From positions 1-24,674 of the forward strand of contig CAZCVI010000103.1 of the NCBI GenBank assembly GCA_964502145.1: a DNA stretch of 24,674 nucleotides, written 5' to 3'. Shown here piece by piece: positions 22,089 to 24,674 of the stretch (its first letter is position 1; each line of letters begins with the position of its first letter). Made by a program: the position numbers and the translations under genes. The notes under the pieces are model-generated. The model had not been told where the DNA came from, searched no databases, and saw nothing but the letters and a program-made list of their open reading frames with translations. Origin of the DNA: CAZCVI01 sp964502145. GTDB taxonomy: Bacteria; Acidobacteriota; Aminicenantia; UBA2199.

Positions 22089-24674
22089 ATGGACGAAATA
22101 ATCGCGATGCAACGGGTGGGGAAATTCCTCGCTACCTGGGTGGCGGAAATCAGTGTAAACAATGCCATCGATTTTTACGATATCAACCGCGTCGCGGAAA
22201 ATGTCGCTGCCGAACTCCTAAACCTCTTGTATAACTACGATCTCCATAACCTAAACGACCCGCATAAACAATTTCCTGCCGTGGATCTGGGGGATGATAA
22301 CCAGCATATCGCCTTTCAAATCACCTCTGAGAATACCCTTGATAAAATTAAAAATAGTCTTGAGAAGTTTTTTGCCGGGCCGAATGAACGTTTTTACAAC
22401 GGCATTCGTTTTCTGATTCTCACCCACACTAAAAAAAAGAAATACCCCACCACTCTTCAAAAAGAGTATCCAAGCTTTCAGCCAGAACGGGACATCCTAA
22501 CCGTTAATGATTTAATGGTGGAAATTAAAATAATATATAGTGCCCACCCAGATCAATTTCAAAAAATCCTTCAATACCTGGAGGATAAGTTCGGAGAACA
22601 TGGCAGTAGGAGTTGTATTAAAACTCTCCTGAAGGGTTCCCAGGAATACTATACCAAATTACGCGGCCCCAATGGCCGCTTTAAAAACCTGAGCATCTCG
22701 GAACAAATCTTACCGCATACCAAAACCCTTTGGCTGGACACGCGGGTGGCCATCACTCACCCCAAAACAGAGACCAGTAAAGAGACCACCCGGGTGGCGG
22801 ACGCGCTGGCTTGCTTATGGTCCCAGGATATCCGCCATGCGGTCATTCTGGGGGCCGGCGGCATGGGTAAAACCGTCAGCTTGTTGTTGTGGTGGCAGCA
22901 ATTACTGGAGCACCGGGATATAAACAGTCCCGTGCCGATTTATATTGCCCTCAACGAATTCAACCAAATCCCGGAATCCCACCGGCACGACTTTATTTTA
23001 ACCTATATTCGCAAGAACTATGCGGATGAACACACCACCCTCAACCACCTCGAAAAAACCCTGGCTTTGGTTACCGCCCCCGGTTCCGATGGTTCCCACG
23101 CGCCGGGTTTCCTGCTGCTGATGGACGGTTTTAACGAGATTACGGTGGAAAAAGGGCCATTGTTGCTGGAATTAAAACACTTGCAGGAGTGTTGTCCCCA
23201 TATCCAACTGGTGTTGACCAGTCGTTATGATATGCGGGCGGTGTGCAATTGGAGCGATTGGTCGCTGGTGCAGATGTTGCCCTTGACAGACGAACAAGTC
23301 GATCAGTATTTGGCACCGGGGCAACCGCTGCCACAGACCTTGCGCCAATTGCTGCAAAATCCCATGATGTTAACCTTGTATGCGGCCACCTGCGAAGTGC
23401 AGAAGAATTTTGCCACTTCCCCGTTATGCCATTTTAAGCCACGGGTGGAAACGACGGCTGAATTGTTATGGAATTTTATCGAGGCACAGGTGGCGAAACT
23501 GCCGGAACGGGTGGGACAGGATGAGAAGGAGGTGGCCTATTATACCTTCCTGTTGCGTTTTCTCCTGCCGGCGTTGGGATTGGCCATGGAAAAAGCGGGT
23601 TTATTCGATTTTACCCGCGCTCAATGGCACGATGTGCTGGATAACATATGCCGGGAGTTTGCTCCCGCTGATTTTTATCTCACCTTCCCTGAATTTGTGA
23701 AATATCGGAAGAATTTACCTTTAGGGGGCTGTGCCGATGCCATTGATGGTTTGGCAAGGGTGGTGGAATTAACGGAGAATTTAACCCATACCCTTTCCAT
23801 GGTGGTGGAGGAGGAGGGTGCCTTTCGGTTCCTGCACCAGAATTTCAGGGACTTTTTTGCTGCGGTGGGAATATTAAACCAGGTGCAGATTTCGCTTCAA
23901 AAACAGGAGATACCCTTGGTATTAAAAGAACGGAACCTGGATTTTTTCGTCCGTCGTATGATAGGGGAACTGGAAGGGGAGTTTCGCCACAGACCCTATC
24001 TTAAGCCGGGAATGGGTTGGTGTATGGAGAGGAATCCACAGGGTTTTTTGTCCAAGGTTTTGGAGTTATGCCGGGGGCAATTGGGGGAAAAGGATCGGGA
24101 AAAGGTGGGCTATGCGGTGTGGAACATCGTGACCATAATAAAAGAGGTGCGGGGGGAGTTGAGCGGGATGGATTTGTCTGGGCTGGATCTCACGGGATTG
24201 ACATTAAATGGGGTGCGGTGCAGTCGGTATTATAAAAACGCGTATCTAGCGGCAGTGTTTGATGGGGCGCGGCTCCATGAACAGAATCTTTTGCCCCGGG
24301 GGCATATGGATGCGGTAACCAGCGCGGTGTATAGCCCGGATGGGCGAAAAATCCTGTCCGCTTCTTGGGATAAGACCATCAAAGAGTGGGACCAGGGAAC
24401 CGGTGTCTGTGTGTTAACCCTGGCCGGGCATACGGATTATGTAACCAGCGCGGTGTATAGCCCGGATGGACAAAAAATCCTGTCCGCTTCTTGGGATCAC
24501 ACCATCAAAGAGTGGGACGGGGGAACCGGTGTCTGTGTGTTAACCCTGGACGGGCATACCCATTGGGTAGCCAGCGCGGTGTATAGCCCGGATGGACAAA
24601 AAATCCTGTCTGCTTCTTGGGATCACACCATCAAAGAGTGGGACCGGGGAACCGGTGTCTGTGTGTTAACCCTG
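22089..24674 (+). CDS. SMEK-like/NACHT/pentapeptide/WD40 protein, partial at 3' end
   Basis: I read an uninterrupted frame of 862 codons from ATG 22089 to the window edge with no stop. GGAGG lies 10 nt upstream. Residues about 1-170 (AIDFYDINRVAENVAAELLN, FPAVDLGDDNQHIAFQIT) resemble the SMEK domain, a putative nuclease-like N-terminal effector. The NACHT NTPase has Walker A GAGGMGKT (about 255-262), Walker B LLLMDGFNE (about 342-350) and TSRYD (377-381). A DLSGLDLTGLTLNGV stretch (about 694-708) is pentapeptide-like. From about 738 on there are WD40 repeats of 42 residues (YSPDGQKILSASWDHTIKEW). This is the layout of bacterial NLR-type (bNACHT/Avs-like) antiphage proteins: effector, NTPase switch, repeat sensor. 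Function inferred; SMEK assignment is from memory of the family pattern. Confidence 0.88.
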   Translation, partial: MDEIIAMQRVGKFLATWVAEISVNNAIDFYDINRVAENVAAELLNLLYNYDLHNLNDPHKQFPAVDLGDDNQHIAFQITSENTLDKIKNSLEKFFAGPNERFYNGIRFLILTHTKKKKYPTTLQKEYPSFQPERDILTVNDLMVEIKIIYSAHPDQFQKILQYLEDKFGEHGSRSCIKTLLKGSQEYYTKLRGPNGRFKNLSISEQILPHTKTLWLDTRVAITHPKTETSKETTRVADALACLWSQDIRHAVILGAGGMGKTVSLLLWWQQLLEHRDINSPVPIYIALNEFNQIPESHRHDFILTYIRKNYADEHTTLNHLEKTLALVTAPGSDGSHAPGFLLLMDGFNEITVEKGPLLLELKHLQECCPHIQLVLTSRYDMRAVCNWSDWSLVQMLPLTDEQVDQYLAPGQPLPQTLRQLLQNPMMLTLYAATCEVQKNFATSPLCHFKPRVETTAELLWNFIEAQVAKLPERVGQDEKEVAYYTFLLRFLLPALGLAMEKAGLFDFTRAQWHDVLDNICREFAPADFYLTFPEFVKYRKNLPLGGCADAIDGLARVVELTENLTHTLSMVVEEEGAFRFLHQNFRDFFAAVGILNQVQISLQKQEIPLVLKERNLDFFVRRMIGELEGEFRHRPYLKPGMGWCMERNPQGFLSKVLELCRGQLGEKDREKVGYAVWNIVTIIKEVRGELSGMDLSGLDLTGLTLNGVRCSRYYKNAYLAAVFDGARLHEQNLLPRGHMDAVTSAVYSPDGRKILSASWDKTIKEWDQGTGVCVLTLAGHTDYVTSAVYSPDGQKILSASWDHTIKEWDGGTGVCVLTLDGHTHWVASAVYSPDGQKILSASWDHTIKEWDRGTGVCVLTL
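24300..24674 (+). repeat. 126-bp WD40-coding tandem repeat, three units to the edge
   Basis: Units 24300-24425, 24426-24551 and 24552-24674 (cut) differ at only a few positions, mostly in GHTDYV/GHTHWV/GHMDAV and in the codon after EWD (Q, G, R). Such identity at silent sites shows recent duplication. More copies probably follow beyond the edge. Confidence 0.92.

Noticed and set aside
22052..22234. 60-codon plus-strand frame at the NACHT gene start
   Set aside because: Different frame from the long continuous SMEK-like/NACHT frame, no ribosome binding site of its own.

Overview
The window carries genes of an anaerobic bacterium with a large, mobile-rich accessory genome. The pointers are a tungsten/molybdenum aldehyde:ferredoxin oxidoreductase (AOR) operon, several toxin-antitoxin (TA) pairs, giant repeat proteins (LRR-Roc-COR; NACHT-WD40) and decayed nuclease genes. 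This mix recalls uncultured anaerobes such as Modulibacteria (KSB3), Chloroflexota or Desulfobacterota, but nothing here fixes the phylum.

Left part (1-7400): a tandem repeat that may be the end of an insertion element, a truncated gene, an AAA ATPase-nuclease gene (574-2190, +), a DUF262/HNH plus YhcG-like nuclease pair (5293-2420, -) preceded by a possible 45-residue ORF behind a consensus promoter, then two TA modules: Phd/ParE-like (+) and DinJ/YafQ-like (-). The gaps hold short, recurrent, decayed coding fragments.

Middle (7494-16378, all -): the metabolic core. Reading 5' to 3' on the minus strand: mobB, an overlooked 53-residue gene, an AOR N-terminal domain fused to a NuoE-like [2Fe-2S] domain, a NuoF-like flavoprotein, a NuoG-like Fe-S module fused to the AOR C-terminal domains, a four-cluster ferredoxin, and a complete AOR. 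Beyond a hairpin and with their own promoter lie two ubiquitin-fold sulfur carriers (MoaD/ThiS type). The likely picture is a pyranopterin enzyme system in which one AOR is intact and the second is cut in two, each half welded to a different electron-transfer module of a NADH-dehydrogenase-type flavin complex. The NuoF-like subunit lacks the usual D-E-x-x-P-G nucleotide-site loop, so its soluble electron partner may not be ordinary NADH.

Right part (16400-24674): PIN and RelE-type TA pairs, palindromic and dispersed repeats, a nuclease pseudogene with one in-frame stop, then two divergently transcribed repeat proteins. On the minus strand is an LRR-Roc-COR GTPase with a strong internal ribosome binding site that would release its last 123 residues as a separate protein. 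On the plus strand is a SMEK-like/NACHT/pentapeptide/WD40 protein that runs off the right edge and looks like a bacterial NLR-type defence protein. Both carry nearly identical tandem repeats at DNA level. No tRNA, rRNA or CRISPR array was seen.
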